Below, one piece after another: positions 1-8,255 of a stretch of DNA of 26,010 nucleotides. The stretch spans positions 1 through 26,010 of the forward strand of contig DASWTP010000176.1 of assembly GCA_036402075.1 (NCBI GenBank). The letters run 5' to 3'. The stretch comes from Chryseosolibacter sp036402075. Lineage in GTDB: Bacteria; Bacteroidota; Bacteroidia; Cytophagales; Cyclobacteriaceae. Below the pieces are notes generated by a model, which was not told where the DNA came from, searched no databases, and saw nothing but the letters and a program-made list of their open reading frames with translations. Position 1 is the stretch's first letter; each line of letters starts with the position of its first letter. The position numbers and the translations under genes were made by a program.

Positions 1-445
1 AAACCCCCGGCTTAGGCCAGGGGTTATCAGTCGAGGGGCTAAAGCCCCGGCCGATGCAGTGCTCTAGAAGCGCAAGATAGCTTTGACAACGGGAGTCCAG
101 TAGAAAAGATCTTCTGCATCATAGTGCTGGATCTTTTTGTTACTGAATCAATCAACGCTTTGCAAGTCGCAGAACTCCGGCTTAAGCCGGATCGGAGGTA
201 AACCCCCGGCTTAGGCCAGGGGTTATCAGTCGAGGGGCTAAAGCCCCGGCCGATGCAGTGCTCTAGAAGCGCAAGATAGCTTTGACAAGGGGAGTCCAGT
301 AGAAAAGATCTTGAGCATCGTGCTGGAACCTTTGTTATTGAATCAATCACCCTTTGCAAGTTGAAGAACTCCGGCTTAAGCCGGGGGTTACCAGTCAAGA
401 GGCTAAAGCCCCGGCATGATCCACTGCTTTAGAAGTGCTGTCGAA
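1..445. repeat. Tandem REP-like repeat units (two full, one partial)
   Basis: Two long direct repeats start at 1 and 200; a third partial copy runs from about 381 to 445. Units 1 and 2 are near-identical over their first ~90 bp and diverge somewhat afterwards. Each full unit carries imperfect inverted repeats: an arm pair AACCCC/GGGGTT around GGCTTAGGCC, then GGGGCT-AA-AGCCCC, and near its end the perfect palindrome CCGGCTTAAGCCGG (177-190 and 371-384). No coding potential is convincing here; open frames across it only reflect the GC-rich repeat. The array ends about 20 bp from the 3' end of the adjacent IS200-like transposase, the usual arrangement of REP sequences around a RAYT gene. The whole 1-466 stretch holds nothing else I can support. 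Confidence 0.85.
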
Positions 446-466
446 ATCTGGTGTGATCTGCTTTGC

Positions 467-889
467 TTAATCAAATCCATGTGTACCTTTAAAGTCATTG
501 AATTCATGATCGAACAATTGTTTCTCATGATGTCGCTCCTGGTGCAGAATATAATTCCGCACCTGGAAAACGCTTCGATTACTCACAGAAGCAGCAAAGT
601 AGTCGTCAGCCCAAATCAATTTGACGGAAAAAAGTTTTCTCTTGTTTGCCCAATTAGAGGACTCACCTTTCAGCAATTGGACTGTCCTGGCAATAGTTTG
701 ATCACTGGAAAGCGAGATGAGGCAATGAACATGCTCTTCATAGCCACCTATCGCCAAAAGGTGGATTGACTTCGACTTCGCGTTTTCGCGGATGTGGTTA
801 AAAAGGATTTCCCTTTTATCCTTCACCAATATTGGCTCCCGATACTTTGTGCCCCAGACAACATGAACCAAAATCCGTACGAAACTCAT
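467..889 (-). CDS. IS200-like / RAYT-type HUH (Y1) transposase
   Basis: A small single-strand-DNA transposase of the Y1/HUH (IS200/IS605 TnpA) superfamily, about 140 aa, which would nick and rejoin hairpin-bearing DNA. The protein contains EEHVHCLISL, whose HVH is the HUH metal-binding motif, and near the C-terminus VRNYILHQERHH, whose Tyr is the likely nucleophile. I chose the ATG at 889 (MSFVRILVHVVWGT) because family members begin at this point; an upstream in-frame ATG at 934 would add 15 atypical residues. There is no accompanying tnpB and no clear IS ends. REP-like palindromes lie on both sides in opposite orientation, which suggests a RAYT (REP-associated) rather than an ordinary IS200. 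The frame is intact. Confidence 0.85.
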   Translation of the reverse strand: MSFVRILVHVVWGTKYREPILVKDKREILFNHIRENAKSKSIHLLAIGGYEEHVHCLISLSSDQTIARTVQLLKGESSNWANKRKLFSVKLIWADDYFAASVSNRSVFQVRNYILHQERHHEKQLFDHEFNDFKGTHGFD

Positions 890-1060
890 GACGCAGTTTT
901 TAGTAAAACATTTGTTCGCCTGACGAAATCGCACAGGCTTGCATCATTTGGTTCGGACAATAAAGTTAAACAAAGGTTTTTATACTTGTTAGAAGCATCT
1001 CCCTTTCTTTGAGTACGTTTGCCCAGCACATGGCCTCTTTAGCTTGAGCACGTTGCTGTT

Positions 1061-1082
1061 AATCCCCTGCCTAAGCCGGGGA
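1061..1082 (-). repeat. Inverted REP-like copy flanking the RAYT gene
   Basis: Read on the minus strand this matches the left part of the 1-445 units: CCCCGGCTTAGGCAGGGG here against CCCCGGCTTAGGCCAGGGG there. It lies on the upstream side of the transposase gene, between it and the next gene, so the transposase is bracketed by REP-like sequences in opposite orientation. Confidence 0.7.
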
Positions 1083-1100
1083 AGAGAGCGGTCAGATCAA

Positions 1101-3077
1101 TCACTGATTCGCGATCCGCGAGATCTCAAACTCAACTCTTCGGTTCAGTTTTCGATGGTCGTCATGCTCTTCTTTCACAATGGGTTTTGAGCTTCCATAG
1201 CCGTGCGCTTCAATGCGTGACGCATCGATCTTGAATTGATAAATGAGATAGGCTTTGATCGCATCAGCACGCGCTTGTGAAAGACGTAAGTTGGAATCTT
1301 CTTTTCCCTGTGAATCGGTGTGGCCGGAAATATTAACTTTCAATCTCGGGTGGTCAATCAGAAAATTTGCAAGGCGGTCCAGATCCTTGTGCATGGCTGG
1401 AAGAATGTCCGCTTTGCCATTTTCAAACTCGAGGGTCTCAAAGGCTATTTTGCTTTCAATCGGCTCGGTTTCTTTATTTATTTCACGATCGCCATCCATG
1501 AAGAATACTTCTTCGATCCGGAAAAAATCTTCTCCCTGAATGATCAATAAATAATTTCTTTTGTTGATCAGCTGGAAGTCAAAGCTCCCATCCGGGCGCA
1601 GGAACTTGGGTGCTACTTCTACACCATGGTCAAGGTCAATGATCGATACGATGCCTTTCAATGGCTTCTTGGTTTGTGAGTCTATCAGCGAGCCTTTCAG
1701 GTTAGCTACAGCTTCGGGCTGCGCCTCCATAGGAACGGGAAACGAATGGAGATCGAGGTTTTGCCGGTTTTCTGCTTCCGATCGTGCATAGTACAAACGG
1801 CTGGATTGTGAATCGATTGTGAAGTAATATTCACTACCCTGACCGTTGACGAGAGGGCCAATGTTTTTGGGTTCTCCCCAGAAATTATTCCGCTTGTACG
1901 ATTTATAGATATCGAAATCACCGAATGTTACGGGTTGCCCATTTGAACTGAAGTACAGAACATTAAATCGATGATGAAAAAATGGACTAACCTCACTTCC
2001 CTGTGTGTTGATGATGGCGCCCATGTTTTGCGCTTTCTGCCATTCACCTTTGTTGTTCTTCACAGCATAGTAGATGTCTGAAAGACCGAACCCCCCCAGC
2101 CGGTCGGAGGCGAAAAATAAAGTATCACCGCTGTGCGATAGGGAAGGATGTGAATCCCACGCGGGCGTGTTGATGTTGACTCCCAGGTTTTTAACGTTAC
2201 CCCACGTGCTGTCTTGTTTCAGCTCTGCTTCAAAAATATCACAGTTGCCGTGAGAGTCAGGTGAATTGCAACGCGCGAAGTAAAGTTTCTTTCCATCTTT
2301 GGCGAGGCATGCTGAACCTTCGTTGTACTGCGTGTTGATCGTCTTGAACGGTTGAGCTTCACCCCACTGGTCGGCTTCACGTTTCGTGAAGAAAAGATCC
2401 TCGTCATACTTTTTTTCCGAGTTTGCAAAATGACTGTTTCGCTTGGACGTAAAGAGCAGGAGGTAGTCCAGGTTTCCAATGGTGGGGCCGTAGTCCGCTT
2501 TGTCGGAGTTCACCCAGTCATCCATGCGCAGCAACACACCGTGGGGTGGCCGGAGCGTATCGATTTCTTTTCGGTACTCTACAAGTTCGTAATATTCCTG
2601 CAGTGGCACGTAGTAATCTTTTTCGTTTTTGGTCAACGTGTCGAACTCGGCCAACACCTTTCGTGCAGTGAGGGGCTGGCGGTGGTGCTTGAGCGCAAGC
2701 TTGTAGAGCAGAACCGACTCGCCAGGCTTACCGTATTTCTGCGAAAGTTTAGCCAGTTTCCAGATGAGGTCTGTTTGAAGAGCGAAATTTCCAATCGCGA
2801 AATTCTTGACATACGCGCGAAGAGCAGTATACAGTTGCGCTTCATCATTGCTTGCTTCATACTGCTTGATCTTTTTTAATTTATCTTCATCGAGATAAAC
2901 CGTTTTTGAAGCGAGATTTGGGAAGTTGAAGATGTCAGACTGGCTATAGTTTGTCAGGCTGTCATCAAGCTCGATAATGTCAGCTTTTTGAAACTTTTTT
3001 TTCGGCTTTTGCGCCATCAGCGTTAGACTGCTGATAAAGAAAAAGGCCATTATCCAGATTGAAAAGTAGGTTTTCAC
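1101..3077 (-). CDS. OmpA-family protein with PD40 propeller, PorE-like
   Basis: A 658-aa envelope protein. Residues 1-22 form a signal peptide with a hydrophobic core and likely cleavage after TLMAQ; there is no lipobox cysteine. Residues ~75-160 are helical and TPR-like, ~200-440 contain repeated PD40/WD40-like blades (for example SHPSLSHSGDTLFFASDR), ~455-535 look like a carboxypeptidase-regulatory-like fold, and ~545-655 are an OmpA C-terminal peptidoglycan-binding domain with SGHTDSQG, NLRLSQARADAIKAYL and NRRVEF. The order TPR, propeller, CRD, OmpA is that of PorE of the type IX secretion system, which links the machinery to peptidoglycan. No other por/gld gene is in the window, so a T9SS role is inference; many Bacteroidota carry several paralogues with this architecture. 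Confidence 0.85.
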   Translation of the reverse strand: MKTYFSIWIMAFFFISSLTLMAQKPKKKFQKADIIELDDSLTNYSQSDIFNFPNLASKTVYLDEDKLKKIKQYEASNDEAQLYTALRAYVKNFAIGNFALQTDLIWKLAKLSQKYGKPGESVLLYKLALKHHRQPLTARKVLAEFDTLTKNEKDYYVPLQEYYELVEYRKEIDTLRPPHGVLLRMDDWVNSDKADYGPTIGNLDYLLLFTSKRNSHFANSEKKYDEDLFFTKREADQWGEAQPFKTINTQYNEGSACLAKDGKKLYFARCNSPDSHGNCDIFEAELKQDSTWGNVKNLGVNINTPAWDSHPSLSHSGDTLFFASDRLGGFGLSDIYYAVKNNKGEWQKAQNMGAIINTQGSEVSPFFHHRFNVLYFSSNGQPVTFGDFDIYKSYKRNNFWGEPKNIGPLVNGQGSEYYFTIDSQSSRLYYARSEAENRQNLDLHSFPVPMEAQPEAVANLKGSLIDSQTKKPLKGIVSIIDLDHGVEVAPKFLRPDGSFDFQLINKRNYLLIIQGEDFFRIEEVFFMDGDREINKETEPIESKIAFETLEFENGKADILPAMHKDLDRLANFLIDHPRLKVNISGHTDSQGKEDSNLRLSQARADAIKAYLIYQFKIDASRIEAHGYGSSKPIVKEEHDDHRKLNRRVEFEISRIANQ

Positions 3078-3242
3078 TGACCGCGGGGCAATTAAAAAGT
3101 AGCCTATTTACTTAAAGTTGCCACATTTTTGCTTCTTTTACAACTTACATGACGGCAGGCAAGCTCCGCTGGCACTACTATTGTCCCCTATAGACGTTCT
3201 TAAATTTTGTACTACTGGTAACCTTTTAACGTGCCAAAGTGG

Positions 3243-3250
3243 CATCTTTG
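3243..3250 (+). promoter_or_regulatory. Probable -7 box of lon
   Basis: CATCTTTG matches the Bacteroidota -7 consensus TAnnTTTG except at the first base and is followed by C, as is common. It ends 6 nt before the ATG at 3257 and overlaps the alternative upstream ATG at 3239, which argues for 3257 as the start. No clear -33 TTG is seen at the usual distance. Confidence 0.5.
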
Positions 3251-3256
3251 CATTTC

Positions 3257-5728
3257 ATGTTTAATACATTACCTATACAACTCGTTCAGGAAGACAATGA
3301 TGATCTGATCCAGATGATAAATCCGGAGCAGGAGAGCGACCTGAAACCTGAAGACCTTCCCTCCGAGCTCTCAATACTTCCGATAAAAAACACCGTCTTG
3401 TTTCCTGGTGTTGTTATTCCCATCACGGTGGGTAGACAAAAGTCGATCAAGCTTGTAAAGAAAGCATACCAGGGAAATCGCATCATCGGAGTGGTGGCCC
3501 AAAAAAACTCGCAGGCGGAAGAGCCAACGCTGGAAGATTTATACCGTACCGGAACTGTTGCCAGGATCATCAAGATGTTGGTGCTGCCGGATGGAAATAC
3601 AACGATCATTATCCAAGGCAAGAACAGATTCGCTATTCGCGAGTTTGTGCAGGAGGATCCTTACCTGACAGCGCGTATTGACCTTCTCACAGAGCCGGTG
3701 CTGAATGTGAACAGCAAAGAAGCGAAAGCCCTTGTTCAATCCCTTAAAGACTCCGCACTGAAGATTCTCAAGCTTAATCCTGAGATTCCGCAAGAAGCCC
3801 AGGTAGCACTCGAGAACATTTCGAGCATGTCGTTCCTCATACATTTCCTGGCGTCAAACCTGAGTGTAGATGTTACCGACAAACAAAAGATTCTTGAAAC
3901 GGAGAACCTGAACGACCGCGGCACACTCCTGCTGCAGTACATGCTCCGCGACATTCAGATGCTGGAGATCAAACATGAGATCCAGAAGAAGGTACATACC
4001 GACATCGATCAGCAACAGCGCGATTACTTTCTGCGTCAACAAATTAAAGTGCTGCAGGATGAGCTTGGCTATGATGGTCCGGATAAAGAAGTTGAAAAAC
4101 TTCGCAAGAAGGCAGAGTCAAAAAAATGGCCAAAGCAGGTAAAAGAACATTTCAACAAAGAACTCGATAAGCTCTTACGCATCAATCCAATGGCCGCTGA
4201 ATATCCGGTGGCGATGAATTATGTGGAGTTCATGCTTGACCTCCCATGGGGTGAGTACACCGTAGACGATTTTGATTTGAAGAAAGCAAAAAAGATTCTC
4301 GATCACGATCATTTTGGCCTGGAGAAAGTCAAATCGCGGATTCTCGAGTACCTCGCGGTGCTCAAGCTTAAGCAGGATATGAAAGGACCGATCCTTTGTC
4401 TGTATGGACCGCCCGGTGTCGGAAAAACTTCACTTGGCAGATCTATCGCGAAAGCACTGCAGCGAAAATACATCCGTATGTCGCTGGGAGGTGTGCATGA
4501 TGAAGCCGAAATCCGCGGGCATCGTAAAACCTATGTTGGTGCGATGCCGGGCAAAATTCTGCAAAACATCAAGAAGTCGCAGTCGTCAAATCCTGTTTTT
4601 ATTCTCGATGAGATTGACAAGGTGAAATCTGATTTTCGTGGGGATCCATCGTCTGCCTTGCTTGAAGTGCTTGACCCGGAGCAGAATAATGCTTTTGGCG
4701 ACAACTACCTGGAAGTGGACTACGATCTTTCGAAGGTGCTCTTCATAGCGACAGCGAATTCGCTCGACACGATTCATCCGGCTTTGCGCGATCGAATGGA
4801 AATCATCGAAATCACAGGCTACACGCAGGAAGAAAAAATCGAGATTGCGATGAAGCACCTTGTTCCAAAACAATTGAAGGAGCACGGTTTGAAATCTTCG
4901 CAGGTGAAATTTACCCGGCAGGCCATCGCCAAAATTATCAATAGTTACACGCGCGAATCGGGGGTTCGTAACCTTGAACGTAAAATCGGAACGTTGGTGC
5001 GCAACATTGCCAAGGCAGTGGCCATGGAAGAGGAGTTTGACAAAACGATCAGCGAAGAATCTGTGCGCAAAATTCTCGGGCTCGAGATCCACGATGAAGA
5101 ATTGTACCAGGATAATGAAATCGCGGGCGTGGTGACGGGCCTTGCATGGACGCAAGTGGGAGGAGAGATCTTGTTTGTTGAGTCAAGCCTGAGTCGTGGT
5201 AAGGGTGCCCTAACAATTTCTGGTCAGCTTGGGGAAGTGATGAAAGAGTCAGCGATGGCCGCACTTTCTTACTTGAAGTTTAATGCCGATGCGTTGGGCA
5301 TTGACCATCGGATTTTCCAGCAATACGATTTGCACATTCACGTTCCGGCCGGAGCCGTTCCAAAAGATGGCCCGTCTGCTGGAATTACCATGCTCACATC
5401 GCTTGCGTCAATTTTTACGCAACGTAAGGTGAAATCGAAACTCGCCATGACCGGTGAGATAACTTTACGCGGAAAAGTACTCCCGGTTGGCGGGATCAAA
5501 GAAAAGATTTTGGCAGCCAAAAGAAGCGGAATCAAGGAGATAATCCTGAGCTCGAAAAACCGGAGAGACATTGAGGAGATTGAGAAGCATTATATTAAAG
5601 GATTAGTATTCCACTTCGTTGATACCGTTGATGAAGTGTTGAAAATCGCGCTCTTAAAAGAAAAGGTGAAGCAACCGCTGGTGTTTTCACTAACCGAGCA
5701 GAAGTTTCAGAATTATGTTAACAACTAG
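3257..5728 (+). CDS. lon: ATP-dependent protease Lon
   Basis: Cytosolic AAA+ serine protease that degrades misfolded and regulatory proteins. About 823 aa from the ATG at 3257, a normal LonA length. Domains: N-terminal substrate-binding LON domain (ELSILPIKNTVLFPGVVIP onward), a coiled-coil segment around residues 235-300, AAA+ module with Walker A GPPGVGKTS near 385-392 and Walker B FILDEIDKV, and C-terminal protease domain with catalytic Ser707 in KDGPSAG and Lys750 in GGIKEK. The ATG at 3239 would add six residues, but it lies upstream of a -7 box at 3243-3250, so I prefer 3257. hslU follows after ~98 bp on the same strand, which puts two ATP-dependent proteolysis genes side by side. Confidence 0.97.
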   Translation: MFNTLPIQLVQEDNDDLIQMINPEQESDLKPEDLPSELSILPIKNTVLFPGVVIPITVGRQKSIKLVKKAYQGNRIIGVVAQKNSQAEEPTLEDLYRTGTVARIIKMLVLPDGNTTIIIQGKNRFAIREFVQEDPYLTARIDLLTEPVLNVNSKEAKALVQSLKDSALKILKLNPEIPQEAQVALENISSMSFLIHFLASNLSVDVTDKQKILETENLNDRGTLLLQYMLRDIQMLEIKHEIQKKVHTDIDQQQRDYFLRQQIKVLQDELGYDGPDKEVEKLRKKAESKKWPKQVKEHFNKELDKLLRINPMAAEYPVAMNYVEFMLDLPWGEYTVDDFDLKKAKKILDHDHFGLEKVKSRILEYLAVLKLKQDMKGPILCLYGPPGVGKTSLGRSIAKALQRKYIRMSLGGVHDEAEIRGHRKTYVGAMPGKILQNIKKSQSSNPVFILDEIDKVKSDFRGDPSSALLEVLDPEQNNAFGDNYLEVDYDLSKVLFIATANSLDTIHPALRDRMEIIEITGYTQEEKIEIAMKHLVPKQLKEHGLKSSQVKFTRQAIAKIINSYTRESGVRNLERKIGTLVRNIAKAVAMEEEFDKTISEESVRKILGLEIHDEELYQDNEIAGVVTGLAWTQVGGEILFVESSLSRGKGALTISGQLGEVMKESAMAALSYLKFNADALGIDHRIFQQYDLHIHVPAGAVPKDGPSAGITMLTSLASIFTQRKVKSKLAMTGEITLRGKVLPVGGIKEKILAAKRSGIKEIILSSKNRRDIEEIEKHYIKGLVFHFVDTVDEVLKIALLKEKVKQPLVFSLTEQKFQNYVNN

Positions 5729-5826
5729 GGTGTCAGTCGGCTGAACGCAGTTTACGATGGCATGGAAATCTTAGTTTAGTAAATCAAACAACAGCCACTT
5801 GGCTGAAACAAAGAACATTGACGTTT

Positions 5827-7209
5827 ATGATGGATTCGCAATATCTTACTCCCCGACAAATTGTTCAGGAATTAGATAAATATATAATTGGCCAGGATGA
5901 CGCAAAACGCAACGTGGCAATTGCGCTCAGAAACCGCTGGCGAAGAATGAATGTTAAAACTGAAATCAAAGGTGATATCATTCCGAATAATATCCTGATG
6001 ATAGGTGCCACCGGTGTGGGTAAGACGGAAATTGCCAGGCGGCTGGCGAAGATTGCTGATGCGCCCTTTGTAAAAGTGGAGGCCTCAAAATTCACGGAAG
6101 TGGGTTATGTAGGCCGGGATGTTGAGAGCATGGTGCGCGACCTGGTGGAGCAGTCGGTAAATATGGTGAAGGCCAAGAAGAAGGAGGAGGTGAAAGAAAA
6201 GGCGGCCGGGGCTGTAGAGGATATTATCCTGGATGCATTGATCCCGCCTGTGAAATCTCATAGCGCGAAAGCTGGTTTCTCCTCTGACGTTTCTTCATCC
6301 GATGAAGAGCTCAATGAGAAGACACGAACACTCTTTCGGGAAAAGATCAGAAATGGTGAATTGGAGGAGCGGAAGATCGACATACACATCAAGGGAACTG
6401 CTGGCTCGAATGTTGGTATGGTTGGCGCGGGCATGATGGATGAAGTCTCCATGATGAACCTCCAGGAGATGCTGAATGGCATGCTTCCGAAAAAAAGCAA
6501 GAAGCGCAAAGTTACGGTGGCCGAAGCCCGGAAGCTCCTGCTCGAAGAAGAGGCAGCCAAGCTGATCGATATGGATGAAGTTAAGGAGGAGGCGATTCGC
6601 AGGGCCGAAGATGCTGGAATTATCTTTATTGATGAGATCGATAAGATTGCGTCCGGTGGAAAAAAAGGTGGGAGCGGCCCAGACGTGAGCCGTGAAGGTG
6701 TGCAGCGCGACTTGCTTCCAATTGTGGAAGGCAGCACCGTAAACACCAAGCACGGGGTTATTAAAACAGATCACATCCTGTTTGTTGCAGCGGGCGCATT
6801 TCACATTTCAAAACCATCAGATCTTATTCCGGAATTGCAAGGACGTTTTCCGATTCGTGTTGAGTTAAATAACTTGACGAAAGAAGATTTCATACGCATT
6901 CTGAAGGAACCCAAGAATGCTCTTACCAAACAATACCAGGCGCTGTTTGAAGCGGAAGGTGTGAGAATTACATTCGAAGAGGATGCGATGGAAGCAATTG
7001 CTGACACGGCATTCACGATAAATTCAGAGGTGGAAAATATCGGAGCGAGGCGACTTCACACGGTGATGAGCAAACTGCTCAATGAGTTGCTTTTCGATGT
7101 TCCGGATAAAATTCCGGCAAACTCAGTTGTTCCAATCAACGCAGACCTCGTTCGGGAAAAGCTTACCGGCTTAGTAAAGAACAAGGACCTGAGCCAATAC
7201 ATCCTTTGA
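5827..7209 (+). CDS. hslU: HslU, ATPase subunit of the HslUV protease
   Basis: AAA+ unfoldase (ClpY) that threads substrates into the HslV peptidase. About 460 aa from the ATG at 5827; an in-frame TTG at 5818 is less likely and a second ATG follows at 5830. It shows the N-terminal LTPRQIVQELDKYIIGQ motif, Walker A GATGVGKTE near residues 60-68, the pore motif region VGYVGRDVE, a long intermediate (I) domain at ~110-240, Walker B IIFIDEIDKI, and the C-terminal tail DLSQYIL that in the family inserts into HslV. The intact tail implies that an HslV partner exists, yet no hslV is adjacent. The stop codon overlaps the ATG of the next gene (TGATG). Confidence 0.96.
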   Translation: MMDSQYLTPRQIVQELDKYIIGQDDAKRNVAIALRNRWRRMNVKTEIKGDIIPNNILMIGATGVGKTEIARRLAKIADAPFVKVEASKFTEVGYVGRDVESMVRDLVEQSVNMVKAKKKEEVKEKAAGAVEDIILDALIPPVKSHSAKAGFSSDVSSSDEELNEKTRTLFREKIRNGELEERKIDIHIKGTAGSNVGMVGAGMMDEVSMMNLQEMLNGMLPKKSKKRKVTVAEARKLLLEEEAAKLIDMDEVKEEAIRRAEDAGIIFIDEIDKIASGGKKGGSGPDVSREGVQRDLLPIVEGSTVNTKHGVIKTDHILFVAAGAFHISKPSDLIPELQGRFPIRVELNNLTKEDFIRILKEPKNALTKQYQALFEAEGVRITFEEDAMEAIADTAFTINSEVENIGARRLHTVMSKLLNELLFDVPDKIPANSVVPINADLVREKLTGLVKNKDLSQYIL

Positions 7210-8255
7210 TGCGTGTCGTTTTCCTGATAGGCCTTCTTCATCTGTCAACCGGACTGGTGGCGCAGGACCTTGAAGTGTCTCCACCGCAACCGTCACGTGA
7301 CTCACTCCGAGATGGACATATTCAACTTTTTCCCAACGACTTCTTTATTTATCCCGTGCTTAAGCAACGCACCTTGAGCTTTGAACTTGAAAAGGCAGAT
7401 CGCTCGAGGTTGCTGACCTATCGCCCCAACAACACGTATAGCTTTGGCCTTGGTTTGTATCTGTTTGAAGTCGGAGCTGAGCTGGCTTTCGCGATCCCGG
7501 TTGCCGAAAGAAAAACTGAACTTTTCGGAACGTCAAAGGCGCGTGATATTCAGCTGAACATGCTTGGAAAGAAGTTTGGACTGGATGCTTACTACCAACG
7601 TTATCGCGGATTTTATATCACCGACAAGGATAATGAACCTGGAAAGGACTTGCCATACCCGCAACGGGGCGACATCATCTCCCGAAACTTCGGCCTCACC
7701 GGGAGTTACATTTTCAATAACCAAAAATTCTCCCTGCGTTCCGTCTACAATTTTTCAGAACGGCAAATCTTCAGCAAGGGCTCATTTCTGGCGCTTGTAA
7801 ATCTCGGGCGCTTCACGCTCGAGGCCGACTCGTCAATATTAGAGCCAACACAAGAAGTCGTTTTTAGTAATAATGTTTCCTTCAAAAAACTTCGTTATTC
7901 AACGTTCAGTGTAGCCCCTGGCTACTCCTATAATCTCATCTATCGGAATTTCTTTTTGAATGGAACATTGGGAATAGGCCCCGCACACCACTGGATCTAT
8001 TATCAGCGTGAGACGGGTGCAGGCCGGCATGAAACCGGAATCAACTCGTTTGTTGCTGCGCGGATTGGCATCGGATACAATGGCGACAGGATTTTCGGTG
8101 GCATTGCTTTTCTCACACAGGGAAGTAATGTGAAATTTGAAGACGTAAGGTTCTCTAATAACAACGCATCGTTTAAGATCCTGATGGGCTACCGATTCAA
8201 GGAGTGGGGAAAACTTAAGACCCGGGCCTGGGATCAGATACCGTTCAAGCTTTAG
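7209..8255 (+). CDS. DUF4421 outer-membrane-type protein
   Basis: A 348-aa exported protein of the DUF4421 type, whose function is unknown. It begins with a signal peptide (MRVVFLIGLLHLSTGLVAQ) and continues with alternating aromatic/polar strands (GLGLYLFEVGAELAF, LDAYYQRYRGFYI, YSYNLIYRNFFLNGTLGIG) that suggest an outer-membrane beta-barrel. The C-terminus lacks a terminal Phe/Trp signature and ends IPFKL. The ATG at 7209 overlaps the hslU stop by one base (TGATG), so translation is probably coupled to hslU. The stop overlaps the stop of the convergent SixA-like gene by 4 bp. Family assignment is from recognition of the conserved YQRYRGFY region, not from a search. Confidence 0.75.
   Translation: MRVVFLIGLLHLSTGLVAQDLEVSPPQPSRDSLRDGHIQLFPNDFFIYPVLKQRTLSFELEKADRSRLLTYRPNNTYSFGLGLYLFEVGAELAFAIPVAERKTELFGTSKARDIQLNMLGKKFGLDAYYQRYRGFYITDKDNEPGKDLPYPQRGDIISRNFGLTGSYIFNNQKFSLRSVYNFSERQIFSKGSFLALVNLGRFTLEADSSILEPTQEVVFSNNVSFKKLRYSTFSVAPGYSYNLIYRNFFLNGTLGIGPAHHWIYYQRETGAGRHETGINSFVAARIGIGYNGDRIFGGIAFLTQGSNVKFEDVRFSNNNASFKILMGYRFKEWGKLKTRAWDQIPFKL

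Noticed and set aside
39..398. 119-codon minus-strand frame across the tandem repeats
   Set aside because: It reads the same repeat twice (the two halves of the peptide resemble each other) and has no family resemblance; open frame is a by-product of the GC-rich repeat.
416..769. 117-codon plus-strand frame over the transposase gene
   Set aside because: Antisense to the RAYT gene, which has clear HUH and Tyr motifs; no independent support.
467..889. Complete IS200/IS605 insertion sequence
   Set aside because: No tnpB and no recognisable left/right ends or target tetranucleotide; REP-like flanks fit a domesticated RAYT better.
2352..2879. 175-codon plus-strand frame inside the PorE-like gene
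   Set aside because: Antisense shadow of a well-supported gene.
4586..5155. 189-codon minus-strand frame inside lon
   Set aside because: Antisense to the AAA+ and protease domains of lon; composition is the mirror of a conserved gene and no domain is recognisable.
6295..6804. 169-codon minus-strand frame inside hslU
   Set aside because: Antisense to the I domain and Walker B region; no motifs.
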